Origin: CALAGB01 sp963789565
GTDB taxonomy: Bacteria; Chloroflexota; Chloroflexia; Thermomicrobiales; Thermomicrobiaceae
DNA length: 64,000 nt
Reading direction: 5' to 3'
Assembly (NCBI GenBank): GCA_963789565.1
Contig: CAWBKX010000002.1
Span: 2,046,001 to 2,110,000, forward strand
In this document: positions 32,936-42,529 of the stretch, piece by piece
How the letters are laid out: each line of letters opens with the position of its first letter
Numbering within the stretch: position 1 is the stretch's first letter
Program-made: the position numbers and the translations under genes
The notes under the pieces: model-generated
The model's input: only the letters and a program-made list of their open reading frames with translations
What the model was told of the DNA's origin: nothing
Databases searched by the model: none

Positions 32936-33313
32936 ATGCATCCGACCGATCAACCTGCGGACATCCAGGCCGTTGATAGCCCTTATGTGGGCGCAGTTGG
33001 GCTATCGCGATCCGGCATAGGGCCACCGCCTGAGGGTCTTGCCGCACCGGCCCACCGTCATTCCCCGTCTATCCCGGACACGCGGTTCCCTTCTGGCCGG
33101 GTGTACGTCGTGGCCTGGGACGTCGTTTGTCATGGGAACAGCGATCTGTCCACGATGCTTTGCCGCAGCGTCGGTGGTGACTACTTCCTTCGCTCTCGAT
33201 TAGGGGATGAGCCCGATGGTGAGGCCAGCATCATACGGCTGTCGGATGTCCAGGCCGCGGTGTGGTTCGACCAGCATCCGGTTCACTTTGCTCCCCGGGA
33301 TGCTCGGTGGTAG
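32936..33313 (+). CDS. Hypothetical protein
   Basis: This 125-residue protein starts MHPTDQPADIQAVDSPYVG after AGGAA. The first half is Pro- and Ser-rich and probably disordered. The second half, VYVVAWDVVCHGNSDLSTML and RLSDVQAAVWFDQHPVHF, looks like a folded unit with good coding character. I recognise no family. It stands alone between the response regulator and a PRC-barrel gene. Confidence 0.45.
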   Translation: MHPTDQPADIQAVDSPYVGAVGLSRSGIGPPPEGLAAPAHRHSPSIPDTRFPSGRVYVVAWDVVCHGNSDLSTMLCRSVGGDYFLRSRLGDEPDGEASIIRLSDVQAAVWFDQHPVHFAPRDARW

Positions 33314-33435
33314 CGGCAAGATTGGCTCTATAGTCGCTCAGGTCCGTTCGGAACGCGCTTGAGCTGTGTTTTCGTTGCCCTTGATCAGGAGTTTTCCAAA
33401 CCGCCCCTGCACGTGGGATTCGAGAGGAGATCGCT

Positions 33436-34107
33436 ATGGATCTTGGATTGGGTAAGCGAGTTATGAGTCGTGACGGTCAGCATGTCGGTCATGTCGATGG
33501 TCTTGTGTTGGACTACAACACGCGTGACATTGAGAGCTTTGTCATTCGTTCCGGCGTGTTATTGACGCACGACCGGTTCGTTTCCCTGGAACTGATTGAT
33601 CAGATCGATCCGGAGGGCACCGTCACGCTCACGGTCTCGGCCCCGGACGTCAAGAAACTACCGGAGTTCGTCGAGCGCAATTTTGTCGCCGCAACCCCCG
33701 ACGACCTTGAGACTATGCCGGAGATGCGGACCTCCATGGGCGCAGGCGTCTTACCGGTCTATTTTGGCACGGGCTCTGATGCCCTTGGCTTTCGGAGTGC
33801 CGGGATGTCTCGCGAAGCGGCCCAGCGGGACTCTCCGGGGTTTGAAACCGAATCGAACCTGCCAGCCCAAGACATCGTGATCGACCGTGGCACCGATGTC
33901 ATCGCCAGTGACGGGAAGAAGCTCGGAACCGTCGATGACGTGATCTATGGACCGGATGGCCGAATCAGCGGTTACATCGTCCGGGCCGGGTTCCTCTTCC
34001 ATCATGACGTAACCGTCCCAGCGGAGATGATTGAGACGATCGGCGAAGACCACGTTCGGCTGCGCGTGACCGCAGAGCAATTGCGCCAGGAACCGAGTCC
34101 CACGTAG
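33436..34107 (+). CDS. Two-domain PRC-barrel protein
   Basis: This 223-residue protein has two PRC-barrel repeats separated by a linker. The first is at about residues 1-75 (GKRVMSRDGQHVGHVDGLVLD, FVIRSGVLLTHDRFVSLELI) and the second at about 148-215 (DVIASDGKKLGTVDDVIYGP, GYIVRAGFLFHHDVTVPAEMI). AGAGGAGA stands 7 bases before the ATG. The repeats may bind nucleic acid or another protein, but the function is not established. It is the longest of the PRC-type genes in this part of the window. Confidence 0.85.
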   Translation: MDLGLGKRVMSRDGQHVGHVDGLVLDYNTRDIESFVIRSGVLLTHDRFVSLELIDQIDPEGTVTLTVSAPDVKKLPEFVERNFVAATPDDLETMPEMRTSMGAGVLPVYFGTGSDALGFRSAGMSREAAQRDSPGFETESNLPAQDIVIDRGTDVIASDGKKLGTVDDVIYGPDGRISGYIVRAGFLFHHDVTVPAEMIETIGEDHVRLRVTAEQLRQEPSPT

Positions 34108-34197
34108 TCCCCCAGAGATGCACGATCAACGTCTGGACCCAACCGACCTGCTTCGCGACCAACGGACCCTTCAATGGCCGAGGCTTCCAGATAACTG

Positions 34198-35652
34198 ATG
34201 AATAGGGACACAGACGGTGATCGTGCCGGGAGCAACGTGAACGGAAGCCTGGCACCGGAAGCCGCGAGCCAACCGCCGGCCGGCAAATTTGTCTACGTTG
34301 CGGCGATCTTTGCCGCCCTCGGTGGTCTGCTGTTTGGCTACGACACGGGTGTCATCTCCGGCGCGATCCTTTTTGTCAAAGACCAGTTCACGCTCTCGTC
34401 CGGCACCGAGTCAGAGGTCGTCAGCAGCGTCCTCTGGGGTGCCGTTGTCGGCGCATTGTTTGGTGGCTGGCTCGCGGATCGATTCGGCCGCCGGCCCGTC
34501 ATCCTCGGTGCAGCCGTTGCCTTCGTCATCGGGGCCATTGGAACCGCGGTCACCCCGACCGTCTCCTGGCTCATCGCCGGACGGGTTGTCGTCGGGCTCG
34601 CGATCGGCGTCGCGTCCCTCATCGCACCGATGTACATCGCCGAGATCGCGCCGCCGGCCATCCGTGGAACGCTCGTCTCCATCAATCAGCTTGCGTTGGT
34701 CAGCGGGATACTCGTGGCCTACCTCGTCGACTACGCACTCGCTGGGGCTGAAGCCTGGCGCTGGATGTTCGCCTTAGCGGCGTTCCCAGCGGCCGTGCTT
34801 GCAGTCGGGATGCTCTTCCTGCCAGAGAGCCCGCGCTGGCTTATCGCCCACGACCATCTCGCTCAAGGTCGCCAGGTTCTCACGCGAATCCGTGGCGGGA
34901 AAACCGCCGAGACCGAACGAGAGATTGCCGACATCCGCTCCGGGCTCGCGCTACAGTCTCGTGGATGGGACGAACTCCGCCATCCCGGAGTCCGTCCCGC
35001 GCTCCTGGTAGGGGTTCTCCTCGCCCTCTTTCAGCAGCTGACCGGCATCAACACGGTGATCTACTACGCCCCGACGATCTTTCAGTACGCAGGAATCACC
35101 TCATCGTCCGCCGCGATCTTGGCCACCGTTGGTGTCGGAGTGATCAACGTGCTCACGACGATTGTCGCCGTGCGGCTCATCGATCGCACCGGTCGCCGCC
35201 CGTTGTTGCTCGTGAGCCTGGTCGGGATGACGTTGAGTTTAGTGGCGCTGGGATTGGCGTTCAGATCGCCAAGTACGGGCGGAGCCGTGGGCTGGTTCGC
35301 GGCAGTCAGCCTCGCGGTATACATCGCCTCGTTCGCGGTCGGGCTGGGTCCGGTCTTCTGGCTGCTGATCTCCGAGATTTATCCACTGAGCGTGCGGGGA
35401 GTGGGTATGAGCCTGGCGACTGTGGTGAACTGGGTGACGAATCTTCTCGTCGCGCTCACCTTCCTCACATTGATCGACCGTTTGGGGAAGCCCGGAACCT
35501 TCTGGTTGTATGCCTCGATCAGTGTGATTGCGGTGGTCTTCTCAATCTTGTTCATTCCGGAGACCAAAGGAAAGTCTCTGGAAGAGATCGAAGCCCACTG
35601 GCACAGCGGCGGGCGGTTGCAAGAGTTAGGGACGCATGCGGATGCAAACTAA
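34198..35652 (+). CDS. MFS sugar/proton symporter
   Basis: This 484-residue transporter of the sugar porter family has twelve predicted helices. Family motifs are GGLLFGYDTGVISGA in helix 1, the loop DRFGRRPVIL, PESPRWLI before the central loop, QQLTGINTVIYYAPTIFQ in helix 7 and PETKGKSLEEIE after helix 12. These are typical of XylE/GalP/AraE-like proton-coupled uptake of pentoses or hexoses. The exact sugar cannot be assigned. The ATG at 34198 has no clear ribosome site, and the first 28 residues are polar and poorly conserved, so a later start is possible. Confidence 0.9.
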   Translation: MNRDTDGDRAGSNVNGSLAPEAASQPPAGKFVYVAAIFAALGGLLFGYDTGVISGAILFVKDQFTLSSGTESEVVSSVLWGAVVGALFGGWLADRFGRRPVILGAAVAFVIGAIGTAVTPTVSWLIAGRVVVGLAIGVASLIAPMYIAEIAPPAIRGTLVSINQLALVSGILVAYLVDYALAGAEAWRWMFALAAFPAAVLAVGMLFLPESPRWLIAHDHLAQGRQVLTRIRGGKTAETEREIADIRSGLALQSRGWDELRHPGVRPALLVGVLLALFQQLTGINTVIYYAPTIFQYAGITSSSAAILATVGVGVINVLTTIVAVRLIDRTGRRPLLLVSLVGMTLSLVALGLAFRSPSTGGAVGWFAAVSLAVYIASFAVGLGPVFWLLISEIYPLSVRGVGMSLATVVNWVTNLLVALTFLTLIDRLGKPGTFWLYASISVIAVVFSILFIPETKGKSLEEIEAHWHSGGRLQELGTHADAN

Positions 35653-35726
35653 GGGCTCAGTCACCCAGGAACTTCCACCACCGCAGGGCTGCACGTTCGC
35701 CAACACAAAGTGCGAAAGAATACCGA

Positions 35727-36086
35727 TCAAGACAACGCGCGAGGGCGCTTCCAGCTGAGCTCGCCGTTTAGGTACCAAACGCTCAGAAACAACGCGGTCC
35801 AGATCAGAACATTCGTGATGACAAACATGCCGCCGCCGTTAATGGCCGAGAAGCCGTACCCAATTGCCGCCACGACCGCGACGATGCCCAGCACCTGCCG
35901 TGCCCATGACCTCCCGATGGCAAAAGCGATGGCGATGATGATAATCCCAACATCAGCTGCGATTATCCAGGCCTGCGCACTGACCAGAAGATCAATGAGT
36001 GAGAGTCCTACGGTTACCCCGGCGAGGACGATCCGCAGCGGAACCCGACTGGTGACGCGTGCTGGCTGGTTGGTTGGTGCGTCCAT
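35727..36086 (-). CDS. Small four-helix membrane protein
   Basis: This 119-residue protein has four hydrophobic helices (about residues 17-37, 40-60, 64-82 and 87-106) and a basic C-terminus. GGGGGAC stands 4-5 bases before the ATG at 36086. The topology resembles several uncharacterised bacterial integral membrane families, and I cannot name one with confidence. It lies between the sugar symporter and SPFH genes, convergent with the former. Confidence 0.6.
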   Translation of the reverse strand: MDAPTNQPARVTSRVPLRIVLAGVTVGLSLIDLLVSAQAWIIAADVGIIIIAIAFAIGRSWARQVLGIVAVVAAIGYGFSAINGGGMFVITNVLIWTALFLSVWYLNGELSWKRPRALS

Positions 36087-36163
36087 GCTGTCCCCCGTTT
36101 ATCTGTTCGGCCAGGATGCGAGCGGCGGGCGCCGCCCGCACTGATCATGTAGCAATGTCAGTC

Positions 36164-37081
36164 TTAGTTGTGGGACTGCGGCGTCTTCCCATTCGTTGCG
36201 TTTTCCTGTTGCAGTTGCATCGTCAACGCCGCCATTCCGGCCATACCCCCAAGTTCCATGGACTCAACGGCCGTACTCGGGACGATGACGATTGTGGAAT
36301 TCTGCTTCAGCCCCTCATACAGCATGTTCATGGCTCGAAGGTGCAGCGCGACCGGATTGTTGGCATAGGTCTTGGCCGCTTCGCCAAACTTCTCGGCCAC
36401 TTGCCGCTCTGAATCTCCCAGAATCACGCGGGCCTGCCGCTCTCGTTCCGCTTGCGCCTGCATCGACATCGCATCCTCTAACGCGGCGGGGATGAGCACA
36501 TCCTTGACTTCCACGGAGATGACATTCACCCCCCAGGGCTCGGTGCGCTCATCAATGATCTTTTGCAGCTCGGCACTGATCTTCTCGCGACCTTCCAACA
36601 TGTCCGAGAGCATGGTCTTGCCAATCACGTCGCGCAGCGCGGTTTGCGACGCCCAACTGATCGCGCTTCGGTAATCGGCGACATCCAGCGCGGCCTTCTG
36701 CGGATCCAAGACTTTCCAGAAGAGGACCGCGTCGACGTCAACCGGCACCGTGTCTTTGGTCAGGGTCTTCTCGGCCTTGAACGAGGCCGTGATGACGCGC
36801 ATGTCGATCCAATACGGAATGGTGTCGATGATCGGGATAATGAAGAACAGGCCCGGTCCTTCCAGTCCCCGAAATGTGCCCAGTCGCAGGATCACCACCC
36901 GCTCCCACTGATCTGCCACCTTGATCGAAAGCGAGACCCCGAGGGCGATGACAAAGGCGATGATCGCAACCGAGACACTGACTCCGTTGACTGCGCCACC
37001 AGACAGGGCATAGGCGAGTCCTGCGCCAATGGCAAGGATCACGACGAAGAGCAATCCGGCGAACGAGCTACTTTTGCCCAT
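36164..37081 (-). CDS. SPFH/band 7 (stomatin-like) protein
   Basis: This 305-residue slipin-type protein has two N-terminal helices (about residues 7-26 and 31-50), then the band 7 domain (VADQWERVVILRLGTFRGLEGPG, about 55-77; TKDTVPVDVDAVLFWKV, about 108-124; RDVIGKTMLSDMLEGRE). A helical coiled-coil follows, rich in Ala, Glu and Arg, including MQAQAERERQARVI. It likely forms oligomers at membrane microdomains. GGAGGAAG precedes the ATG at 37081. An upstream in-frame ATG is rejected. The usual NfeD partner gene is not adjacent. Confidence 0.9.
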   Translation of the reverse strand: MGKSSSFAGLLFVVILAIGAGLAYALSGGAVNGVSVSVAIIAFVIALGVSLSIKVADQWERVVILRLGTFRGLEGPGLFFIIPIIDTIPYWIDMRVITASFKAEKTLTKDTVPVDVDAVLFWKVLDPQKAALDVADYRSAISWASQTALRDVIGKTMLSDMLEGREKISAELQKIIDERTEPWGVNVISVEVKDVLIPAALEDAMSMQAQAERERQARVILGDSERQVAEKFGEAAKTYANNPVALHLRAMNMLYEGLKQNSTIVIVPSTAVESMELGGMAGMAALTMQLQQENATNGKTPQSHN

Positions 37082-37590
37082 GTTGACTTCCTCCATGCTT
37101 TCGGTGCTCGAGTGTGTTGACCGTGACGTGTTCCACATGCTGGAGTTGGTAAATCGAATCCGGTTGCGAGATGCCCGGTTCGCAATACGGTTGGGTGCCG
37201 CGACGCGTCCGGTTGACAGTGGTCGACGCCGTCATTCTGCTGATGGATGTCGTGACGGGTCGTGTTCCTGGCGCTGTGCGCCTAGCTATCGCCGCGACCG
37301 TGCGCATATATCCACCGTAGCACCGGATCTCCTCATCACGCGTTACATCTCGTTACAGAATCGTGTCAACATGACAGTGCGACCTGCATTTGGAGGCGCG
37401 CCATTTCGCACAAATCAACTTAAGGCGTATCGTGGGATTCAAGGAACCGAATCCGATACGCCCCTCTGCCGTCACAGAGCACACCGCTGCATCGATCGCA
37501 TGGATCTAGACTGGTAGGTGGGACGACCGACGAATCACGATGCAGCGGCTAGCCCAGCAGACGCTGACCTATTGGAGAAACGAGGCCCGT
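37082..37590 (+). other. Divergent intergenic region before the P-type ATPase
   Basis: About 500 bases separate the SPFH and ATPase genes. No gene is supported. GTTACATCTCGTTACAGAATCGTG near 37343 contains a short direct repeat (CGTTACA). An in-frame ATG at 37540 may be the ATPase start if its N-terminus is longer. Confidence 0.35.
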
Positions 37591-40068
37591 GTGACACAGA
37601 CCGGAACCGGCGAATCACCTGCGGCCGATCTGCGGACGTTACCCCTCCCAGATGTCATGAGCCGCCTCGGGTCGACCCCGGCAGGTCTCAGCCAAGCCGA
37701 AGCCCAGCGCCGGATCGCCGAGTACGGTCCCAATGCGTTGCCCGAGAAGCGTCCCAATTTGCTGCTGCAGGTATTCACCTATTTTTGGGGGCCGATCCCC
37801 TGGATGATCGAGGTCGCCGCGATCCTCTCCTTGCTGGTGCGGCACTGGGCGGATTTCGGCATTATCTTGACGTTGCTTATCGCCAATGCGGTAGTCGGTT
37901 TCTGGGAGGAGTACCAGGCCGGGAACGCGATCAGCGCCTTACGAGCGACGCTGGCGCTCCAAGCCCGCGTGCTACGTGATGGCGTCTCGCTCCAGCTTCC
38001 AGTTCAAGAGCTCGTGCCGGGCGACGTGATACGCCTGCGCACCGGCGACATTGTTCCGGCCGACGCGCGGCTACTGGACGGCGACCCGGTTGATATCGAT
38101 CAATCCGCCCTCACCGGCGAATCGCTCCCGGTCACGCGAAGCTCCACTGAAGCCGTTTACTCGAGTTCCATCGTCAAACGCGGCGAGATCGATGCGCTCG
38201 TCTACGCGACCGGAACGCAAACCTATTTCGGCAAGACCGCCGAGCTGGTCGAGAGCGCTCACACGGTTAGCCACTTCCAGCGCGCGGTTCTGAAAATCGG
38301 GAACTACCTCATCATCATCGCCATCGCCCTGGCGATCGTCATCCTCACGGTGGCGCTCGTTCGGGGCGATCGGTTGGTCACCACGCTCCAGTTCACTCTG
38401 ATTCTGACGGTCGCAGCGATTCCGGTCGCCATGCCGACGGTCCTCTCGGTGACCATGGCGGTTGGTGCGCGATTGCTCGCGCAGCGGGAGGCGATCGTCA
38501 GCCGGCTGGCGGCGATCGAGGAACTCGCCGGGATGGACGTCCTCTGCTCCGACAAGACCGGTACGCTGACGCAGAACCGCCTCACCCTCGGACCACCATT
38601 CTGCGTCGATGGCGTCACGCCGGACGAGATCATCCGCGCCGCCGCACTGGCGTCACGAGTGGAGAATCAGGATCCGATCGACCTCGCGGTGCTGAGTGGA
38701 CTTCCGGCCGGTCAGACGACGCTCGGCGAGCAGATTGTCCACTTTCAGCCATTCGACCCAGTCGTCAAGCGCACGGAGGCAACCGTGCGCGACACGAATG
38801 GCGGCACGTTCAAGGTGACCAAAGGGGCTCCCCAGGTCATCCAGGCACTAGCAGTGAACGCAGCCCAGGTGCAGGGAGCGGTCGATCAGGCTGTGAATGC
38901 GTTCGCGGTACGGGGATTTCGGTCGCTCGGCGTGGCCCGCACCGATGCCCAGGGAGAGTGGCGCTTCCTCGGTGTGCTGCCCTTGTCCGATCCGCCACGA
39001 ACCGATTCGCGAGCGACGATTGCGAGCGCGAAGCAAATGGGCGTCGCCGTGAAGATGCTTACCGGAGACCAACTGGCCATTGCTCGAGAGATCGCGGGGC
39101 AGCTCGGTCTGGGATCGAACATTCTGGTCGCCGATCGTCTGGATGCGCACCATGGCGAGTCTGCCGAGCAGCTTGCCGACGTGATCGAGCAGGCGGACGG
39201 CTTTGCCCAGGTCTTCCCCGAGCATAAATTCCGTATCGTCGAGTCGCTGCAGCGCCACGGCCATATCGTTGGCATGACTGGGGATGGCGTCAACGATGCC
39301 CCGCCGCTCAAGCAGGCCGACGCCGGCATCGCCGTTTCCGGCGCCACCGATGCGGCGCGAGCCGCCGCCGACATCGTCTTGTTGGCACCGGGGCTGGCTG
39401 TGGTCATCGACGCCATCAAGGCGAGTCGCCAGATCTTCCAGCGCATGACGAGCTACGCCATCTATCGTATCGCCGAGACGATCCGCGTGTTGCTGTTCCT
39501 CACGCTCTCGATCACCCTCTTCAATTTCTATCCGATTACCGCGGTGATGATCGTGCTGCTTGCGCTCCTCAACGATGGAGCGATCCTCAGCATTGCCTAT
39601 GACAACGTCCACTACTCCGACCAACCTGAACGGTGGAACATGCCGGAGGTGCTTACGGTCGCCACGGTGCTCGGCGTGGCCGGCGTGATCGCCTCATTCA
39701 CCCTGTTCGCACTCGCTGAGCGCCAGTTTCATCTCGACCGGGGCACTATCCAGACGCTGATGTACCTGAAGCTGTCGGTGGCCGGGCATCTGACGATCTT
39801 CGCGACGCGCACGCGCGGACCGTTCTTGTCGATTCGGCCCGCGCGGATCCTCGTTGGAGCCATCATTGGCACCCAGCTACTGGCGACGGCGATCGCGGTG
39901 TCAGGTCTGCTCATGGCTCCGCTCGGATTGGCTTGGGTGGCCTTCGTGTGGGCCTATGCGCTGGCCTGGTTCCTGGTCAACGATCGGGTGAAACTCCTCA
40001 CCTATCGCGTGCTGGATGAACGACGACAGAAGAGAAAATCCGCGGTCACGATAACTCGCAGCATTTAG
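37591..40068 (+). CDS. Plasma-membrane proton-pumping P-type ATPase (type IIIA)
   Basis: This protein of about 825 residues belongs to the PMA-type H+-ATPase family. Motifs seen are PNALPEKRPNLLLQV and YFWGPIPWMIEVAAI near the N-terminus, DQSALTGESLPV in the actuator domain, the phosphorylation site CSDKTGTLTQN (Asp near residue 321), KGAPQVI, and the hinge MTGDGVNDAPPLKQAD (near 563-578). Ten membrane helices are expected. It would expel protons using ATP, generating membrane potential or aiding pH control. The GTG at 37591 is favoured by a nearby GAGG. An in-frame ATG at 37540 lacks one. No regulatory C-terminal extension is present. Confidence 0.92.
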   Translation: MTQTGTGESPAADLRTLPLPDVMSRLGSTPAGLSQAEAQRRIAEYGPNALPEKRPNLLLQVFTYFWGPIPWMIEVAAILSLLVRHWADFGIILTLLIANAVVGFWEEYQAGNAISALRATLALQARVLRDGVSLQLPVQELVPGDVIRLRTGDIVPADARLLDGDPVDIDQSALTGESLPVTRSSTEAVYSSSIVKRGEIDALVYATGTQTYFGKTAELVESAHTVSHFQRAVLKIGNYLIIIAIALAIVILTVALVRGDRLVTTLQFTLILTVAAIPVAMPTVLSVTMAVGARLLAQREAIVSRLAAIEELAGMDVLCSDKTGTLTQNRLTLGPPFCVDGVTPDEIIRAAALASRVENQDPIDLAVLSGLPAGQTTLGEQIVHFQPFDPVVKRTEATVRDTNGGTFKVTKGAPQVIQALAVNAAQVQGAVDQAVNAFAVRGFRSLGVARTDAQGEWRFLGVLPLSDPPRTDSRATIASAKQMGVAVKMLTGDQLAIAREIAGQLGLGSNILVADRLDAHHGESAEQLADVIEQADGFAQVFPEHKFRIVESLQRHGHIVGMTGDGVNDAPPLKQADAGIAVSGATDAARAAADIVLLAPGLAVVIDAIKASRQIFQRMTSYAIYRIAETIRVLLFLTLSITLFNFYPITAVMIVLLALLNDGAILSIAYDNVHYSDQPERWNMPEVLTVATVLGVAGVIASFTLFALAERQFHLDRGTIQTLMYLKLSVAGHLTIFATRTRGPFLSIRPARILVGAIIGTQLLATAIAVSGLLMAPLGLAWVAFVWAYALAWFLVNDRVKLLTYRVLDERRQKRKSAVTITRSI

Positions 40069-40118
40069 ATGAACCATTCTCCTGGAACCGGCGCGAATTG
40101 GAGGGCCGATCAGGCCAA

Positions 40119-40139
40119 GAGCTGTTGCGCCAACAGCTC
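40119..40139 (+). terminator. Hairpin between convergent genes
   Basis: GAGCTGTTG at 40119-40127 pairs perfectly with CAACAGCTC at 40131-40139. It lies between the ends of the ATPase gene and the convergent uroD-like gene and may stop transcripts from both sides. There is no T-run. Confidence 0.5.
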
Positions 40140-40152
40140 AACTCACCGTGAG

Positions 40153-41132
40153 CTACCCCCGCACCGCCTCCACCACCGCCCGGACGTTGGCTTCTGGCGT
40201 TTGATCGGCATGACGCAGCCGGGGGCGATCATGACGTGGCGGCCATTGAGCGCTTCCACGGCGTCGCGTGCCTGCGAAGCGGCCTGCTGCTCCGTCATAC
40301 TGGCAATGTCTTTCTCATGAATGCCGCCGATAACGCAACGTCCGCTGGACGCTTCGCCCTCGGCCAGCGTCGGTGGCGTGCGTCGATCATGCCAGTTGAG
40401 CGCGTTGGCAGGATAGGTCTGCAGCATGTCGAACATGATGTTGCTGCCATGAATGTGGACCATGGTGAAGCGTGAGGCGGTGGCCGCCTCCAGCACCTGA
40501 ACGTCGTAGGCCACGCCAAACTCGGTGTATTCCTGGCGCGACATCAGGTCGGTGCTGGCGCACTGGGTGGCGAAGAAGATGCCGTAGGAACCCCGCTCGA
40601 GGGTGGCGGTAGTGAGCTGTCGCGTCACGGTGGTGATAGCCCGTAGCGCTTCGTGCACCGCCGACGGATCCTCGCGCAAATGATCGAGCACTTTGCCGTC
40701 CGAGAGCTTCATGGCGATGGTCAGCGGGCTGAAAATGGTCTGCAGCACCGGGATCTCGCCCTTCAGCCGCTCGTCGACCAGCTTTGCCGCCTCGATCACC
40801 TCGCGATTGCGGCCCCGATCGACCGGCACCGGCTTGATCTTGGCCCAATCGCCGATTGACGTTATGGGGAACGTGGTCGTCTGACGCGTCCCGCCAACAG
40901 CCCCCTGGTACTCACTCACGGCGCCCCAATCGATAGTGGCGTAGTCGCCGGGCGGCATCAGCTTGATGAAGTCGAAACCGAATTTCCCCTGCCATTCGAG
41001 CGTCACGTTGGCCAGCGCCTCGGCCGTCTGGTCCCGCTCCGGAAAGTGCCGCCAGAGACTCACCGGCGGCTGATCGACCTCGTCGCCGGCCAATGCGGCT
41101 TCGACCCGCTCTCGTGCTGTCATCTCCGCCAT
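40153..41132 (-). CDS. Uroporphyrinogen decarboxylase family protein, frameshift near the end
   Basis: This protein of about 326 residues has the URO-D/methyltransferase TIM-barrel fold: MTARERVEAALAGDEVDQPP, FDFIKLMPPGDYATIDWGAV, FSPLTIAMKL, FTMVHIHGSNIMFDML and HEKDIASMTEQQAA. It is closer to the methyltransferase-like members than to heme-pathway HemE, so heme synthesis should not be assumed. The last residues are shifted. One base appears missing at about 40200, where the related fragment at 28.8 kb reads GGCGTGTTGA and this one GGCGTTTGA. Correction ends the protein as INTPEANVRAVVEAVRG at 40153. The uncorrected frame stops at 40143. Confidence 0.78.
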
Positions 41133-41342
41133 GTGAGCTCCCTCTCTGCTGCGCCTTCACGTCTGCTTGACCATTCTGCCCGTGTGAGCGGCTCCTGTCG
41201 AGACACCGGATACTTCCGGCACGGCGCGCCGGAAAGGAGACGTCTCCCTTCCCAATCAGGACGAACGGGCGTGTTCGTGCCAAGCATCGACGCATATGCT
41301 GAATGTGAACGGCCAGTGTTGCGCAGATTGGATCTCTTTCGC

Positions 41343-41816
41343 GTGTATTCCGAAGACAATCAGACAGGCTGGTGGTCGCAGATTCCGCGCGGTTATCGAC
41401 TGCTAGCGCTGGTTGGCAGTCTGGTCCTGTTGAGTGTCCTCACCATCACCGGCGCGGACTCCGCCTTCAGTAACTGGGGAATTGAGTCGAATGGCGGCTG
41501 GCAGCTCATCAACAACGGTCACTACTCGACCAAGGTCTATGCTGGTGGGAGGACCGACATCTCGACCGGCACTGCTTATGTCAACGGCGGACACAAGCTC
41601 GTGCTCGACTACCGCGTCACGGTCGACGGCGGCTCGGCCTTCATCAACGTTTACAACAACCTGAATCTAAGTGAAGACGCGCTCTACTACGAGTCGATCG
41701 AGCAAGATCGGACGCAACACGTCGAGATTCCGGTCAGCCACTCCGGCCTCTACTCCATCGATATGAGCTATTACGATTTTCGCGGTAAATTCGACGTGCG
41801 CTGGCACGTGGATTAG
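41343..41816 (+). CDS. Secreted or membrane-anchored hypothetical protein
   Basis: This protein of about 157 residues has one N-terminal hydrophobic helix (RLLALVGSLVLLSVLTITGAD, about residues 18-38). A beta-rich outer domain of Asn, Ser and Tyr repeats follows (VDGGSAFINVYNNLNLSED, VSHSGLYSIDMSYYDF). It is probably anchored in the membrane with the domain outside. The start is uncertain. GTG at 41343 or TTG at 41319 are candidates and neither has a clear ribosome site. No family is recognised. It overlaps the convergent envelope gene by 4 bases. Confidence 0.55.
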   Translation: MYSEDNQTGWWSQIPRGYRLLALVGSLVLLSVLTITGADSAFSNWGIESNGGWQLINNGHYSTKVYAGGRTDISTGTAYVNGGHKLVLDYRVTVDGGSAFINVYNNLNLSEDALYYESIEQDRTQHVEIPVSHSGLYSIDMSYYDFRGKFDVRWHVD

Positions 41817-42529
41817 GATCCACAGCTTCCAGGCGCATATTGATCGATCTCCATGGCCAGTTGCATGTCGTTGCTCGGATCGAGCGTCTGAAGCAGCGTC
41901 CCTTTATCGCCAAAGAGCTGAACCTGACAGGCCGCGCGTGCCCGCGCGAAGACGGCGAAAGCCCCGTTCGTTGGTCGCTGCGCCACCACCTCACCCGTGT
42001 CGTAGCGCACCGCAATCTGCATCACCTCTGGAGACGCCGTTCGCCCGATCGTCATCACATAGCCGGGCCGCACACCGTAGCGGTAGGTGATCGTAGAGGC
42101 GGGTACCGTCATGGAGGTCAGGCTGATCAGTTGAGGTGCTCCGCTCGTGTCACCGTTGCCCGTACCCCCGCCCGGGAGGCTATACCATTTGCCGCCGTAC
42201 TCTCCCACCAAGTCCCACCCAATCGAGCCACTATCCTGGCTCGACTGATTCGGAATCTCGTAGATCACCACTGCGCTGCGGTTCTTGTCGGCGGGCCAGC
42301 AGTACTTGACGCAGCCGAATAGTTCCATTGGGCCATCAATTATTGCCAAGACGCTCGCAGCCGTGCCCCGATACTGGTTGCTGACGTCGACCGGTGAGTC
42401 GGCACCATTCGATGGTTCGCCCGCTTGAAACGCCTCAAACAGGATGATCAGGACGACAAGAGCCCCGAGGATGGCGGTGTTCCGTCGGCTACGCACGTTA
42501 TCTCCGCACAATCTCGCTTGATCACTCAA
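41813..42529 (-). CDS. Membrane-anchored hypothetical protein
   Basis: This 238-residue protein has a basic N-terminus and one hydrophobic helix (TAILGALVVLIILFEAF, about residues 18-34). A predicted extracytoplasmic domain with four cysteines follows, including FGCVKYCWPADKNR (about 71-84). The domain has a Gly-rich linker, LPGGGTGNGDTSG. I recognise no family. It is convergent with the preceding envelope protein and is not in an obvious operon. Confidence 0.55.
   Translation of the reverse strand: MSDQARLCGDNVRSRRNTAILGALVVLIILFEAFQAGEPSNGADSPVDVSNQYRGTAASVLAIIDGPMELFGCVKYCWPADKNRSAVVIYEIPNQSSQDSGSIGWDLVGEYGGKWYSLPGGGTGNGDTSGAPQLISLTSMTVPASTITYRYGVRPGYVMTIGRTASPEVMQIAVRYDTGEVVAQRPTNGAFAVFARARAACQVQLFGDKGTLLQTLDPSNDMQLAMEIDQYAPGSCGS

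Noticed and set aside
32619..33020. A 133-residue plus-strand frame
   Set aside because: Pro/Arg-rich composition without domain signs. The overlapping frame starting at 32936 has better coding character.
40153..41132. Assignment of the uroD-like gene to heme biosynthesis (hemE)
   Set aside because: Sequence features are nearer to the methyltransferase-like branch, no other heme gene is nearby, and the invariant HemE N-terminal motif was not seen.
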